Source of the DNA: a bacterium | Lineage (GTDB): Bacteria > Bacillota > Bacilli > Lactobacillales > Streptococcaceae | Assembly: GCA_905221105.1 (NCBI GenBank) | Contig: CAJNBW010000001.1 | Span: 482,384 to 546,383, forward strand | Length of the DNA: 64,000 nt | Direction of reading: 5' to 3' | Shown: positions 18,228 to 28,619 of the stretch, one piece after another | Layout: each line of letters starts with the position of its first letter | How positions within the stretch are numbered: position 1 is the stretch's first letter | Position numbers and translations under genes: made by a program | Notes under the pieces: model-generated | Told to the model about the DNA's origin: nothing | Databases searched by the model: none | Seen by the model: the letters and a program-made list of their open reading frames with translations, nothing else

Positions 18228-19894
18228 CCTTCTCTCCTTTCTTTGTAAAATGCCGTTAAAGCAAGTGGATCCACGTCGAGTTTCTTAGCTAAGTTGAAGA
18301 TGGAGGTTTCTTTTAGATTGGCTTTTACTAACAGCTCAGGATTGCTCAACAGACTAGCCGGATCAGCATCAGCAATCAATTCTCCATCCACCATGACAAG
18401 AGCTCGGTCTGAATAATCCAACATCAATTGCATATCATGTGTAATCATGACAATGGTATGACCTTTTCGATGCAGTTCTTCGAGAAATTCCATAATCTCA
18501 GTATAGTTCTTTTGGTCTTGACCTGCAGTCGGTTCATCTAGGAGGATAATTTCAGCTCCTAAAACCAAAATCGAAGCAATGGTCACACGCTTTTTCTGCC
18601 CAAATGACAGGGCAGAAATGGGCCAATTACGGAATTCATAAAGTCCACAGATTTTCAAGGTTTCATAGACTCTCGTTTCAATTTCCTGCTCGTCCACACC
18701 TCGCAAACGAAGCCCTAGAGCCACCTCATCAAAAATCATATTGGTTGAAATCATTTGATTGGGATTTTGTAGCACATAACCTACTCGTTCCGCCCGCTCT
18801 GCAACAGAATCTCCTTTGATATCCTGTCCTTTCCAAAGATAGCGGCCTTCCGTCTGAATAAAGCTACTTAAGGCCTTAGCTAGAGTTGATTTCCCAGCCC
18901 CATTTTTTCCGACAATGGCAATCTTTTCACCCTTTTTAATATCCAGATGAATGGATTTCAAAATCGGTCTATCATCATAAGAAAAAGACACGTCCTCTAG
19001 TCTAAAGAGTGACTGCAAATCTGGAGTTTCTTTTGCCAACTCCGTCCGCAACTGAACCTGACCTTTTGAGATAGATAAGTTATCTAAATTTGCTAACTGT
19101 TCTTCCTTGGCTAAATCCACACCCAATTGACGGAGAGTGGCTAGATAAAGGGGTTCTCGAATTCCATTTTGGGTCAACAGATCAGTCGCCAATAACTGGT
19201 CAGGACTCCCATTAAAAAGGATACAACCATCATTGATCAGAACAATCCGATCCACAGGGCGATGTAGAACATCCTCCAAACGATGCTCAATAATAAGTGT
19301 CGTCGTCCCCTCTTCCTTATGAATCTGGTCAATCAATTCGATAATATCCTGACCTGACTTGGGATCCAGATTGGCGAGTGGCTCATCAAACAAGAGAATG
19401 GGACTCTCATCAATCAAAACACCAGCCAAACTGACCCGCTGCTTTTGACCCCCAGACAAATCCTGAGGACGCTGAGACAGTAAAGAGAGGAGATCCAGCT
19501 TTTCAGCCCATTTATGAACACGACTTTTCATCTCATCTAGAGCTGCCACGTCATTTTCCAGAGCAAAGGCCAGGTCTTCAGCCACAGACAGGCCGATAAA
19601 CTGCCCATCTGTATCCTGCAAAACCGTGCTGATCAGATGAGATTTGTCATAGATGCTCATATCAAAGGCTGCTTGCCCCTTGATCAAAAATTCTCCAGAC
19701 GTCTGACCCTTGTAAATATTGGGAATAATTCCATTCAAACACTGACCCAAGGTAGACTTGCCTGACCCAGATGGCCCAACAATTAAGACTTTCTCTCCTT
19801 TGTAAATGGTTAAGTCCACCCCTTGCAAGGTCGGTTCTTGTTGTGTTTCATACCGGAAAGAGAAATCCTTCCACTCAATTATAGCTTCTTTCAT
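18212..19894 (-). CDS. ECF transporter fused dual ATPase
   Basis: Tandem ABC ATPase of 560 residues, i.e. EcfA and EcfA' halves fused (YkoD type). N-half: Walker [10 protein letters not shown] (about 39-47), signature DLSGGQKQR, Walker [15 protein letters not shown]-half: Walker [10 protein letters not shown] (about 328), signature ALSFGQKKR, Walker [13 protein letters not shown]. It overlaps the EcfT gene and is separated from the S-component gene by 280 bases that include a BOX element, which may add a hairpin or promoter inside the operon. Confidence 0.93.
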   Translation of the reverse strand: MKEAIIEWKDFSFRYETQQEPTLQGVDLTIYKGEKVLIVGPSGSGKSTLGQCLNGIIPNIYKGQTSGEFLIKGQAAFDMSIYDKSHLISTVLQDTDGQFIGLSVAEDLAFALENDVAALDEMKSRVHKWAEKLDLLSLLSQRPQDLSGGQKQRVSLAGVLIDESPILLFDEPLANLDPKSGQDIIELIDQIHKEEGTTTLIIEHRLEDVLHRPVDRIVLINDGCILFNGSPDQLLATDLLTQNGIREPLYLATLRQLGVDLAKEEQLANLDNLSISKGQVQLRTELAKETPDLQSLFRLEDVSFSYDDRPILKSIHLDIKKGEKIAIVGKNGAGKSTLAKALSSFIQTEGRYLWKGQDIKGDSVAERAERVGYVLQNPNQMISTNMIFDEVALGLRLRGVDEQEIETRVYETLKICGLYEFRNWPISALSFGQKKRVTIASILVLGAEIILLDEPTAGQDQKNYTEIMEFLEELHRKGHTIVMITHDMQLMLDYSDRALVMVDGELIADADPASLLSNPELLVKANLKETSIFNLAKKLDVDPLALTAFYKERREGCKLN

Positions 19895-20063
19895 CTTACT
19901 CTCTTCATTCGCTTCTTAGACTTCTATTTTATCATAAATCTACCCCTTCTTGCAGACTCTTCTCTTAAAAACTTAGCACCAAGAAGATTCCTATCCTAGC
20001 TTACTTGCCTGACTAGTCTATAAACATCGAAAAAGACTGGTTGCCCAGCCTTCCCCATCATTT

Positions 20064-20178
20064 TATACTCAATGAAAATCAAAGAACAAACTAGGAAGCT
20101 AGCCGTAGGTTGCTCAAAACACTGTTTTGAGGTTGCAGATAGAGCTGACGTAGTTTGAAGAGATTTTCGAAGAGTATT
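20064..20178 (-). repeat. BOX element (A-C type) ending in the S-component stop codon
   Basis: Copy of the Mitis-group BOX repeat, read on the minus strand from ATACTCTTCGAAAATC to GATTTTCATTGAGTAT with the internal CTCAAAACAGTGTTTTGAG hairpin. Its first two bases form part of the TAA stop of the S-component gene. Confidence 0.9.
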
Positions 20179-20719
20179 AGTCCTTTTTCAAACTTCCTGC
20201 ACGAGTTTGGGTTCCTGCATAGGCAAGCAAGAGAAGAGTTCCTGCAATAGCTACAGTTACAGCATTACCAATACCTGCAACAATCCCTTGGGCAAATACT
20301 TTTTCTGCCGCTTCATGATAAATCGCAACATCTCCAAGTGGTGCCAAAACACCCCAAACAAGGGCATTTGCAAGTAGTTGAATGAGGTTAAAAATAAGAA
20401 TATCTTTCCAGTCAAAAACACCCTGTGTTACTCGAATGTATTTTCTAAAGAGTCCTACAGCTAGACCAAAGAGACCGCTAGCGATAATCCAAGTCCACCA
20501 AAGACCTCCTGAAACAGCATCTTTCACTGCATGTCCAATTAATCCTACAAATAGACCAACTACTGGCCCAAAAATGATAGACAAGAGGCTCTGTAATGCA
20601 TACTGAAGCTGAATGTTTGTATTTGGAACGGGTGTCGGGATACTGATCATCCCGATGACAACAAAGAGCGCAGCTCCAACACCGATAGCAACAACTTGTT
20701 TAATTGATTGATTTTTCAT
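20177..20719 (-). CDS. ECF transporter S component, UPF0397 family
   Basis: Substrate-binding membrane subunit, 180 residues with about five or six membrane segments, starting with [19 protein letters not shown], the alanine-rich first helix usual in S components that docks on EcfT. UPF0397 belongs to the ECF-type riboflavin-transporter S-component superfamily, but its substrate is not settled. It lies between DUF62, 15 bases upstream, and the ATPase gene. The BOX repeat abuts its stop codon. The partner DUF62 enzyme suggests a purine, SAM-derived or cofactor substrate (inference). Confidence 0.87.
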   Translation of the reverse strand: MKNQSIKQVVAIGVGAALFVVIGMISIPTPVPNTNIQLQYALQSLLSIIFGPVVGLFVGLIGHAVKDAVSGGLWWTWIIASGLFGLAVGLFRKYIRVTQGVFDWKDILIFNLIQLLANALVWGVLAPLGDVAIYHEAAEKVFAQGIVAGIGNAVTVAIAGTLLLLAYAGTQTRAGSLKKD

Positions 20720-20734
20720 CTATATTCTCCTATT

Positions 20735-21583
20735 TTATGATTCTATTTTCTTTATTTCAATGGTCCAAGATGAACCGACACCTACATTATAAGCCTTGGC
20801 AAAAGAACCTTGGTTGATAGCCAGACCTAAACGATAGAGAGAGTTGATGTAAAGGATGGGTTGCCCAATTCTCACATCTGCAAATGATTTGCCATAGACA
20901 ACCTGATTTTGATAGACCAGCATATCTGCATGATAGATAGTCACTTCAAAACGGTCACCAAATTCTGGTTCCAGTTTGTAAAATTCTTCTCGCGTGATAG
21001 AGGTCCAAAGCGAACCAAAACGCACATCTAGAATATCAATGGCTCCCTTTACCAGATAATCTTCAATGATAGTCTCTACGACTGGAAGCTCTACAATCTG
21101 GTCCACACTGAGCTCTGGCCCCACTTCCTCAAAAGTAATGTGACCACTGGCCAGTTTAGCTCCAGTATAGGCATAGACATCACGACCGTGGAAGGTATAA
21201 GAATGCTCTGTATTTTGACGTCTATTGGCCACTTCAGAAATCTCACGAATAGCTACAATGCCAACGTGTTTCTTGATAAAAGAAAGCGTCCCATTATCTG
21301 GCGTGACAATGTATTGATTTTTGGCAGTCTTGGCAACCACACTCTTACGTTTCGAGCCGACACCTGGATCAACAACCGATACAAAAGTCGTTCCCTCAGG
21401 CCAGTAATCCACCGTCTGAAAGAGTCGGTAGCTCCCTTCAAAAATATTATAAGGCGTGATGTCGTGCGTCAAGTGATGGATTTTTAAGGTTGGAGACTCT
21501 TCTAAAGCCACTCCAATCATAGCCGATACCGCACCATCTACCAGACCAAAGTCTGATTGTAATACCAGTAAATTATTATTCAT
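20735..21583 (-). CDS. SAM hydroxide adenosyltransferase (DUF62 family)
   Basis: Member of the fluorinase/chlorinase-like DUF62 family, 282 residues. Characterised members without a halide site split S-adenosylmethionine with water to adenosine and methionine. Visible family segments: LQSDFGLVDGAVSAMIGV near the N-terminus (SAM-binding Asp), VSVVDPGVGSKR (about 70-81), IVTPDNGTLSF, and a C-terminal LYINSLYRLGLAINQGSFAKAY. It is the first gene of the ECF operon. A TTGGCG/18/TAAGAT promoter can be read upstream. Assignment of the exact reaction is by family. Confidence 0.85.
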   Translation of the reverse strand: MNNNLLVLQSDFGLVDGAVSAMIGVALEESPTLKIHHLTHDITPYNIFEGSYRLFQTVDYWPEGTTFVSVVDPGVGSKRKSVVAKTAKNQYIVTPDNGTLSFIKKHVGIVAIREISEVANRRQNTEHSYTFHGRDVYAYTGAKLASGHITFEEVGPELSVDQIVELPVVETIIEDYLVKGAIDILDVRFGSLWTSITREEFYKLEPEFGDRFEVTIYHADMLVYQNQVVYGKSFADVRIGQPILYINSLYRLGLAINQGSFAKAYNVGVGSSWTIEIKKIES

Positions 21584-21771
21584 TTTGTCTCCTCGTATAC
21601 CCTTTATCTTACCACATTTCAGAGGAAGTCGCCAATAGCTATTTCAATTGGTTAGGTTATAGTTTTACCTTATAACAAAATTCCATTAAAAGTTCTTGTT
21701 ATTAGCTAAGTAGGTGCATTTTTTCTTGAAAAAAGGTATGATAGTTACATCATGAAAAAGTAGGTTTTAAT

Positions 21772-23121
21772 ATGAAAATTATCCTTGTCGGAGGGGGAAA
21801 AGTTGGTTTTGCCCTCTGTCGCTCCTTGGTTGCAGAAAAGCATGATGTTTTGCTGATTGAGCAAGACGAAGCTGTTCTCAATCATATTGTTAATCGCTTT
21901 GATATCATGGGTATTCTCGGTAACGGTGCCGATTTCACTATCCTTGAGCAAGCCAGTGTCCAGGATTGTGATATCTTTATCGCCCTGACTGAGTACGATG
22001 AAGTGAACATGATTGCAGCCGTTCTAGCCAAAAAAATGGGAGCTAAAGAAACCATCGTTCGGGTGCGGAACCCTGAATATTCTAACTCTTATTTCAAGGA
22101 AAAGAATATTCTCGGTTTTTCTCTTATCGTTAATCCTGAGCTCTTGGCTGCCCGTGCTATTGCCAATATCATTGACTTTCCCAACGCCCTCTCTGTCGAA
22201 CGTTTCTTTGGTGGACGGGTCAGCTTGATGGAATTCACTGTTAAATCTTCCAGCGGTCTTTGCCAAATGCCCATTTCTGATTTTCGTAAAAAATTTGGCA
22301 ATGTTATTGTCTGTGCTATAGAGAGGGATCATCAAATTATCATTCCAAGTGGTGATATGACGATACAGGATAAAGATAGAATCTTTGTCACTGGTAACCG
22401 TGTTGATATGATGCTCTTCCATAATTATTTCAAATCACGTGCCGTAAAGAGCCTTCTCATCGTCGGTGCAGGTAGAATTGCCTATTATCTACTAGGAATT
22501 CTCAAAGACAGTCGTATCGATACTAAGGTCATTGAAATCAATCCCGAAATCGCCAGCTTCTTTAGCGAGAAATTCCCAAATCTCTACATCGTTCAAGGAG
22601 ATGGGACTGCAAAAGATATCCTGCTGGAAGAAAGTGCTCAAAACTATGATGCCGTTGCGACTCTAACAGGGGTTGATGAGGAAAATCTGATTACCTCTAT
22701 GTTCCTTGACAGCGTAGGTGTACAAAAAAATATCACCAAGGTCAATCGTACCAGTCTCCTCGAGATTATCAATGCGCCTGATTTTTCAAGTATCATCACA
22801 CCTAAAAGCATTGCTGTAGACACGATTATGCACTTTATCCGTGGTCGGGTTAATGCCCAGTATTCAGACCTTCAAGCCATGCACCATCTAGCCAATGGCC
22901 AAATCGAAACTCTGCAATTCCATATCAAGGAAGCCAATAAAATGACTGCCAAACCTCTTTCTCAACTGAAACTGAAAAAAGGGGTTCTTATTGCAGCCAT
23001 CATTCGAAAGGGCAAGACTATTTTCCCTACTGGGGAGGATATGTTGGAAGTTGGAGACAAGCTCCTAGTAACAACTTTGTTGCCAAACATCACTAAGATT
23101 TATGACTTGATTGCGAGGTAA
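21772..23121 (+). CDS. trkA: Trk potassium uptake regulator TrkA
   Basis: Cytoplasmic NAD(H)/nucleotide-binding regulator that gates the TrkH potassium channel. The 449 residues form two TrkA-N plus TrkA-C repeats: Rossmann loops GGGKVGF (residues 6-12) and IVGAGRIAYYL (about 227), each followed by a C-terminal RCK domain, e.g. QLKLKKGVLIAAIIRKG. TrkH starts three bases after its stop, so they form an operon. It is divergent from the ECF/DUF62 operon. Confidence 0.95.
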   Translation: MKIILVGGGKVGFALCRSLVAEKHDVLLIEQDEAVLNHIVNRFDIMGILGNGADFTILEQASVQDCDIFIALTEYDEVNMIAAVLAKKMGAKETIVRVRNPEYSNSYFKEKNILGFSLIVNPELLAARAIANIIDFPNALSVERFFGGRVSLMEFTVKSSSGLCQMPISDFRKKFGNVIVCAIERDHQIIIPSGDMTIQDKDRIFVTGNRVDMMLFHNYFKSRAVKSLLIVGAGRIAYYLLGILKDSRIDTKVIEINPEIASFFSEKFPNLYIVQGDGTAKDILLEESAQNYDAVATLTGVDEENLITSMFLDSVGVQKNITKVNRTSLLEIINAPDFSSIITPKSIAVDTIMHFIRGRVNAQYSDLQAMHHLANGQIETLQFHIKEANKMTAKPLSQLKLKKGVLIAAIIRKGKTIFPTGEDMLEVGDKLLVTTLLPNITKIYDLIAR

Positions 23122-23124
23122 GAA

Positions 23125-24564
23125 ATGAATAAAAGTATGATTCGTTACCTCCTTTCAAAGTTACTTTTGATTGAAGCTGTTCTTCTCTTGGTTCCTGTAG
23201 CTGTCGCTCTCTATTACCGTGAATCGAGCCAAGTCTTTACAGCCCTCTTTTCAACCATAGGGATTCTCATATTACTAGGCGGTTCAGGGAGTTTGCAGAA
23301 ACCAAAAAATCAACGGATTTATGCCAAGGAGGGAATCTTGATCGTTGCCCTCTGTTGGATCCTCTGGTCTTTCTTTGGTGGTCTCCCCTTTGTTTTTGCT
23401 GGGCAAATTCCCAGCGTTATTGATGCCTTTTTTGAAATTAGTTCTGGCTTTACAACTACCGGAGCCACTATTCTGAACGACGTTTCGGTCCTCAGCCGCT
23501 CCCTCCTCTTCTGGCGAAGTTTTACCCACTTGATTGGAGGGATGGGGGTGCTCGTTTTCGCACTTGCTATTATGGAGAATGCCAAAAACAGCCACCTAGA
23601 AGTGATGAAAGCTGAGGTCCCTGGTCCCGTCTTCGGTAAGGTTGTATCCAAACTCAAAAACACTGCCCAAATTCTCTATCTCCTTTATCTAGCTCTCTTT
23701 TCCCTCTTTGTCATCATCTATTATCTGGCTGGCATGCCCCTATTTGATAGTTTTGTCATTGCCATGGGGACAGCGGGTACCGGAGGTTTCACTGTCTATA
23801 ACGACGGAATTGCCCACTATGGCAGCTCACTGATTACCTATCTAGTTAGTATCGGGGTTTTGGTTTTTGGGGTAAATTTCAACCTCTACTACTACCTCAT
23901 GCTCCGTCGCGTCAAGGCCTTCTTTGGTGACGAAGAACTTCGGGCTTACTTGGTCATCGTACTGGTTTCTACAGGCTTGATTAGCCTTAATACTCTCTAT
24001 CTCTATCCAGGATTTTCCAAGAGTTTTGAAATGGCCTTCTTCCAGGTTTCCAATATCATTACGACGACTGGTTTTGGCTATGGAGACATTACCAACTGGC
24101 CCCTCTTCTCCCAGTTTATCCTTCTCTTCCTTATGGGAATCGGTGGCTCTGCTGGATCAACCGCAGGTGGACTCAAGGTTATTCGAGGCCTCATTCTTTC
24201 AAAAATTGCTAAAAACCAGATTTTGTCAATCCTATCGCCCCACCGTGTTTTAACTCTTCATGTTAATAAAACGGTGATTGACAAAGATACTCAGCATAAG
24301 ATTCTCAAGTACTTTGTCATCTATTCTATGATTCTGTTAGCACTTATCTTTATTGTCAGCCTAGATAGCAATGATTTTCTAGTCGTTACCAGCGCTGTCT
24401 TTAGCTGTTTCAATAACATCGGACCTATTCTAGGAACCACTTCTAGTTTCTCAATCTTTAGCCCTATCTCAAAAATTCTCCTCTCCTTTGCGATGATTGC
24501 AGGACGATTGGAGATTTACCCAATCCTCCTTCTGTTTATGAAGAGAACTTGGTCTAAGAGATAA
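23125..24564 (+). CDS. trkH: Trk potassium uptake channel TrkH
   Basis: Potassium-conducting membrane subunit, 479 residues, with four membrane-pore-membrane repeats. Selectivity-filter segments are seen as SSGFTTTGATIL (about 108), GTAGTGGFTVYN (about 214), ITTTGFGYGD (about 312) and a less conserved fourth near CFNNIGPILG. It follows trkA directly and ends at a strong terminator. Confidence 0.95.
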   Translation: MNKSMIRYLLSKLLLIEAVLLLVPVAVALYYRESSQVFTALFSTIGILILLGGSGSLQKPKNQRIYAKEGILIVALCWILWSFFGGLPFVFAGQIPSVIDAFFEISSGFTTTGATILNDVSVLSRSLLFWRSFTHLIGGMGVLVFALAIMENAKNSHLEVMKAEVPGPVFGKVVSKLKNTAQILYLLYLALFSLFVIIYYLAGMPLFDSFVIAMGTAGTGGFTVYNDGIAHYGSSLITYLVSIGVLVFGVNFNLYYYLMLRRVKAFFGDEELRAYLVIVLVSTGLISLNTLYLYPGFSKSFEMAFFQVSNIITTTGFGYGDITNWPLFSQFILLFLMGIGGSAGSTAGGLKVIRGLILSKIAKNQILSILSPHRVLTLHVNKTVIDKDTQHKILKYFVIYSMILLALIFIVSLDSNDFLVVTSAVFSCFNNIGPILGTTSSFSIFSPISKILLSFAMIAGRLEIYPILLLFMKRTWSKR

Positions 24565-24569
24565 AATGC

Positions 24570-24606
24570 AACCACACCTTGTTTCATACAAAGTGTGGTG
24601 TTTTTA
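24570..24606 (+). terminator. trkH terminator
   Basis: ACCACACCTTG, a TTTCATA loop and CAAAGTGTGGT, then GTTTTTAT. Confidence 0.85.
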
Positions 24607-24679
24607 TTTCAGACTACTTCCTCAACCAACTCTTTTTAAACAAAGGCAGACACTTCAGAGAATGACTTAAAATATTGAA

Positions 24680-24792
24680 TACTCAATGAAAATCAAAGAG
24701 CAAACTAGGAAACTAGTCGCAGGTTGCTCAAAGCACCGCTTTGAGGTTGCAAATAAAGCTGACGTGGTTTGAAGAGATTTTCGAAGAGTATA
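24680..24792 (-). repeat. BOX element between trkH and pfl
   Basis: A-C type copy, same orientation and layout as the other minus-strand copies, with the internal CTCAAAGCGGTGCTTTGAG hairpin. It sits immediately downstream of the pfl terminator. Confidence 0.9.
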
Positions 24793-24798
24793 AGAACC

Positions 24799-24832
24799 CA
24801 AAAACCCTCAGTCGTTTGACCGAGGGTTCCTT
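24799..24832 (-). terminator. pfl terminator
   Basis: Minus strand AACCCTCGGTC-AAAC-GACTGAGGGTT followed by TTTGG. Confidence 0.85.
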
Positions 24833-24852
24833 TTCATTATTCAAGAACTTGA

Positions 24853-27177
24853 TTAGCTCAATGCATCCAAGGCATCATCCATTGAAAGAACTTCGTGGAA
24901 GACACGTTGTGTCAATTCAGTTTTTTGTTCTGGAGTGAGGTATTTAGTGTTTACACAGTATCCAGAGATACGTACGATAACGTCTTCACCTGACATGATC
25001 TTTTCGTAAACATCGTTCAAGTCCATAACGTTCAAGTTAACGTGTTGTCCACCGTTTTCAAAGTAACCATCAAGGATTGTTACCAAGTTATCAACTTGTT
25101 CGTCACGAGTCTTACCAAGAGCGCGAGGTGATACTTGTGTAGTCAATGAGATACCGTCAGCTGCGTAACTAAAGTCAAGGCTAGAAAGTGAGTTCAAGTT
25201 TTGCAACCATCCACCTTTAGCTTTGTTAGATGGGTTAGCACCTGGTGAGAAGAATTCAAGTTTAGACAAGTTTACAGAACCATCTTCGTTGAGATATACA
25301 CCTTTGTGGACTGGTGAGTTACCAGTTTGTTTAGAGTAAGCAACGTTAGATGTGATTGTCAAAAGTGAAACTGTAGCTTCTGCGTCTTTGTAAAGTTTGT
25401 GGCTACGTAGACGAGTAGTGTAAGCTTCAATCAACCATTCTGCCAATTCGTTTGAACGTGGGTCATCTTCACCCCAACGTGGGTATTCACCGATTGTTTC
25501 ATAATCGTAGATGTAGCCATTTTCGTCACGGATTGGTTTAACTGTAGCGTATTTGATAGCTGACAATGTATCAACAGTGTTAGCAAATCCACAGATACCG
25601 AATCCCATGTTTGCACGTTGTTTAGTTGGCAAGAAGGCCATTTGAACAGCTTCGTAGTTGTACTTATCAGTCATGTAGTGGATGATGTTCAAAGCATCTA
25701 CGTAAGTGTCAGTCAACCAGTCAAGAGATTTTTCAAAGTTAGCTTTAACTGATTCGAATTCAAGAACTTCGTCACGGATTGGTTCGATGTCAAATACTTT
25801 GTAGTCTTTGTGAACATCGTCGTAACCACCGTTCAAACCAGTAAGAAGGGCTTTCAATACGTTTACACGAGCACCGAAGTACTGGATGTTGTGGCGTTGT
25901 TCTTCATTTTCTGGGTCAAGTGGAGACACACAGCATGAGATACAGCTCATTTCACCATATCCATCTTTAGCCATTGTTGTTACACCTTCGTATTGGATAG
26001 AAGAGTGTTTATGGCTCATGTGCATACAGTAGCGACGGAAGTTGTATGGCAATTTGTCAGTCCAAAGAACTGTCAAGTTTGGTTCTGGAGAGTTACCGAT
26101 ATTATCAAGAGTGTTCAAGAAACGGTAGTCCATCTTAGTAACACGGTGACGACCGTCGTTACCCATACCAGCCATAGAAGTTGTGATGAAGGTTGGGTCA
26201 CCTGAGTACAATTGGTCATAAGCTTTTGTACGAGCAAATTTAACTGTACGAAGTTTCATAACGAAATCATCAACGAATTCTTGGATTTCTGATTCAGTAA
26301 ATGTACCACGAGCAAGGTCACGTTCTGCAAAGATATCCAATACGATTGGTACACGTCCTAGAGATGTAGCAGCACCGTTGATAACACGGCAGACAGACAT
26401 GAAGGCGATGTTAACCCATTGGATTGCTTCTTTAACGTTCATCGCTGGTTTGCGAACGTCAACTCCGTAAAGGTCACCCAAGCGAACAACTTGTTGCAAT
26501 GCTTGGTATTGAAGGTTGATTTCTTCACGAAGACGGATTGTTTCTTCATCGATTTCTTCGATTGCATTCCAATCGTTTACTTTTTCTTGCATCAAGTAGT
26601 CTGCACCGTAAAGAGCAAGACGTGCGTAAACACCGATGATACGTCCGCGTGAGTATGCATCTGGAAGACCAGTTACAGTGTGTGCGTGACGAGCGCGACG
26701 AATGTTTGAAGTGTAAGCGCGGAAGATACCGTCGTTAACTGTTGTTACGTATTTAGTGAAGATTTCGTGAACAGCTGGGTCTGGTTCGTATCCATTTTCT
26801 TTCAAAGTAGTTTCAGCCATACGGATACCACCTTTTGGCATGAAGTTCAATTTGAAGAGTTCGTCATTTTGGATACCAAAGATAACTTCGTTTTCTTTAT
26901 CGATAAATCCAGCAGGGATATCAGCGATAGAAGTTGGACGAGTGTCCATTGGGAAACGAGTTTCTTCGTAGTGAGCCTTAGTTTCTTCTACAATTTTTTT
27001 GATGTGAAGTGAACGTTCTGTTGGTCCTGCAAGGAAGCTTTCGTCTCCATCGTAAGGTGTGTAGTTAGCTTGTACGAAGCGTGATACACTTGCTTTTTCT
27101 TTCCAATCTACGCCTTTGAAGCCTTCCCAAGCTTTGTCAAAAATATCTTGTGCTTCAACAACTGTCTTAACAACCAT
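24853..27177 (-). CDS. pfl: Pyruvate formate-lyase
   Basis: Glycyl-radical enzyme that converts pyruvate and CoA to acetyl-CoA and formate in mixed-acid fermentation. The chosen ATG at 27177 gives 774 residues; an upstream in-frame ATG lies 36 bases ahead in the leader. The adjacent catalytic cysteines are in [12 protein letters not shown], and the radical glycine is in [14 protein letters not shown] near the C-terminus. It needs an activating enzyme, not encoded in the window. The promoter carries a near-consensus CcpA cre box. Confidence 0.98.
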   Translation of the reverse strand: MVVKTVVEAQDIFDKAWEGFKGVDWKEKASVSRFVQANYTPYDGDESFLAGPTERSLHIKKIVEETKAHYEETRFPMDTRPTSIADIPAGFIDKENEVIFGIQNDELFKLNFMPKGGIRMAETTLKENGYEPDPAVHEIFTKYVTTVNDGIFRAYTSNIRRARHAHTVTGLPDAYSRGRIIGVYARLALYGADYLMQEKVNDWNAIEEIDEETIRLREEINLQYQALQQVVRLGDLYGVDVRKPAMNVKEAIQWVNIAFMSVCRVINGAATSLGRVPIVLDIFAERDLARGTFTESEIQEFVDDFVMKLRTVKFARTKAYDQLYSGDPTFITTSMAGMGNDGRHRVTKMDYRFLNTLDNIGNSPEPNLTVLWTDKLPYNFRRYCMHMSHKHSSIQYEGVTTMAKDGYGEMSCISCCVSPLDPENEEQRHNIQYFGARVNVLKALLTGLNGGYDDVHKDYKVFDIEPIRDEVLEFESVKANFEKSLDWLTDTYVDALNIIHYMTDKYNYEAVQMAFLPTKQRANMGFGICGFANTVDTLSAIKYATVKPIRDENGYIYDYETIGEYPRWGEDDPRSNELAEWLIEAYTTRLRSHKLYKDAEATVSLLTITSNVAYSKQTGNSPVHKGVYLNEDGSVNLSKLEFFSPGANPSNKAKGGWLQNLNSLSSLDFSYAADGISLTTQVSPRALGKTRDEQVDNLVTILDGYFENGGQHVNLNVMDLNDVYEKIMSGEDVIVRISGYCVNTKYLTPEQKTELTQRVFHEVLSMDDALDALS

Positions 27178-27232
27178 GTTAATGTCCTCTTTTTTCTTTC
27201 TAGTAACATCCATCTGTTACATTCATGAGACA

Positions 27233-27262
27233 AGTATACCATACAGTAACCGATTTCAACAA
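27233..27262 (-). promoter_or_regulatory. pfl promoter with cre box
   Basis: Minus strand TTGTTG, 18-base spacer ending TATGG, TATACT. TGAAATCGGTTACT (27245-27258) lies in the spacer and matches the cre consensus at 13 of 14 positions, so CcpA should repress pfl in excess glucose. Confidence 0.75.
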
Positions 27263-27349
27263 GTGATAAATCCCTATTTTTACACTTTCTTTTCTAAAAC
27301 AGTCTATATTTCATCCCAAACTGTATTATATTTTTGAAAAAAAATAAAG

Positions 27350-27383
27350 CCTTTTTTCTTTTTTTCAGAAAAAAGGGTATAAT
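27350..27383 (+). promoter_or_regulatory. dinB promoter region with inverted repeat
   Basis: TATAAT at 27378-27383 lies 33 bases ahead of the dinB start, with AAGGTGAG as ribosome site. CCTTTTTTC (27350-27358) and GAAAAAAGG (27368-27376) form a perfect 9-bp inverted repeat just upstream of the -10, in place of a clear -35. Confidence 0.55.
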
Positions 27384-27416
27384 AAAAGAAAATAAGCGGT
27401 AAAAAGGTGAGTAGAC

Positions 27417-28478
27417 ATGTTGATTTTTCCTTTATTAAATGATTTGTCAAGAAAAATCATCCATATTGACATGGATGCCTTTTTTGCTGCGGTCGAAATC
27501 AGAGATAATCCTAAACTCAGAGGAAAACCTGTCATTATCGGCAGCGACCCCCGGCAAACAGGTGGGCGGGGAGTTGTTTCTACTTGTAGCTATGAGGCGC
27601 GAGCTTTTGGTGTCCATTCAGCCATGAGCTCTAAAGAAGCCTATGAGCGTTGTCCCCAGGCCGTCTTTATCTCAGGGAATTATGAAAAATACAAGACTGT
27701 GGGCCTCCAGATTCGAGCTATCTTTAAGCGTTATACAGATTTGATTGAACCCATGAGCATTGACGAAGCCTATTTGGATGTGACAGAAAATAAACTCGGT
27801 ATCAAGTCAGCGGTCAAAATTGCTCGCCTCATTCAAAAAGATATCTGGCAAGAACTCCATCTAACTGCTTCCGCTGGCGTTTCTTACAACAAATTCTTAG
27901 CTAAAATGGCCAGCGATTATCAAAAGCCACATGGTCTGACAGTGATTCTACCTGACCAGGCTGAGGACTTTCTCAAACAAATGGATATTTCCAAGTTCCA
28001 TGGAGTAGGAAAAAAGACGGTGGAACGTCTTCATCAAATGGGTGTTTTTACCGGCGCTGATTTGCTTGAAGTCCCTGAAGTGACCCTAATAGACCGCTTT
28101 GGCAGACTGGGCTATGACCTGTATCGAAAGGCTCGTGGTATCTACAATTCCCCCGTCAAGTCCAATCGCATCCGTAAATCAATCGGGAAAGAGAAAACCT
28201 ATGGAAAAATTCTCCGTGCCGAGGAAGACATCAAAAAAGAGCTGACTCTCCTATCAGAAAGAGTCGCTCTCAATCTCAGTCAACAAGAAAAAGCTGGAAA
28301 AATTGTCATTCTGAAAATCCGCTACGAAGACTTTTCAACTCTGACTAAACGAAAAAGTCTGCCTCAAAAAACACAGGATGCCAGTCAGATAAGCCAAATA
28401 GCCCTGCAACTCTATGAAGAGTTAAGCGAGAAAGAAAGAGGTGTCCGCCTGCTGGGGATTACCATGACTGGATTTTGA
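27417..28478 (+). CDS. dinB: DNA polymerase IV (Y family)
   Basis: Error-prone translesion polymerase, 353 residues. Metal-binding catalytic motifs: HIDMDAFFA (about 17-25) and MSIDEAYLD (about 113). A helix-hairpin-helix, [12 protein letters not shown], is in the thumb (about 194), and the little-finger domain follows. There is no close homologue of LexA boxes in front, as expected in streptococci. A BOX repeat starts at the stop codon. Confidence 0.96.
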   Translation: MLIFPLLNDLSRKIIHIDMDAFFAAVEIRDNPKLRGKPVIIGSDPRQTGGRGVVSTCSYEARAFGVHSAMSSKEAYERCPQAVFISGNYEKYKTVGLQIRAIFKRYTDLIEPMSIDEAYLDVTENKLGIKSAVKIARLIQKDIWQELHLTASAGVSYNKFLAKMASDYQKPHGLTVILPDQAEDFLKQMDISKFHGVGKKTVERLHQMGVFTGADLLEVPEVTLIDRFGRLGYDLYRKARGIYNSPVKSNRIRKSIGKEKTYGKILRAEEDIKKELTLLSERVALNLSQQEKAGKIVILKIRYEDFSTLTKRKSLPQKTQDASQISQIALQLYEELSEKERGVRLLGITMTGF

Positions 28479-28583
28479 AACTCAATGAAGAGCAAACTAG
28501 GAAGCTAGCCGCAGGCTGCTCAAAACACTGTTTTGAGGTTGCAGATAGAGCTGACGCAGTTTGAAGAGATTTTCATTGAGTAT
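28479..28583 (-). repeat. Shortened BOX element after dinB
   Basis: A-C type copy lacking part of one end: the GAAAATCAAA stretch is missing, and the other end reads TTTTCATTGAGTAT instead of TTTTCGAAGAGTAT. The internal CTCAAAACACTGTTTTGAG hairpin is intact. Confidence 0.85.
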
Positions 28584-28618
28584 AAAACCTTGAAGAGCCT
28601 GGACCCTTCAAGGTTTTT
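28583..28618. terminator. Bidirectional terminator between dinB and uppP
   Basis: AAAACCTTGAAG and CTTCAAGGTTTTT form a 12-bp stem with A/T runs on both sides, serving both convergent genes. Confidence 0.85.
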
Positions 28619-28619
28619 C

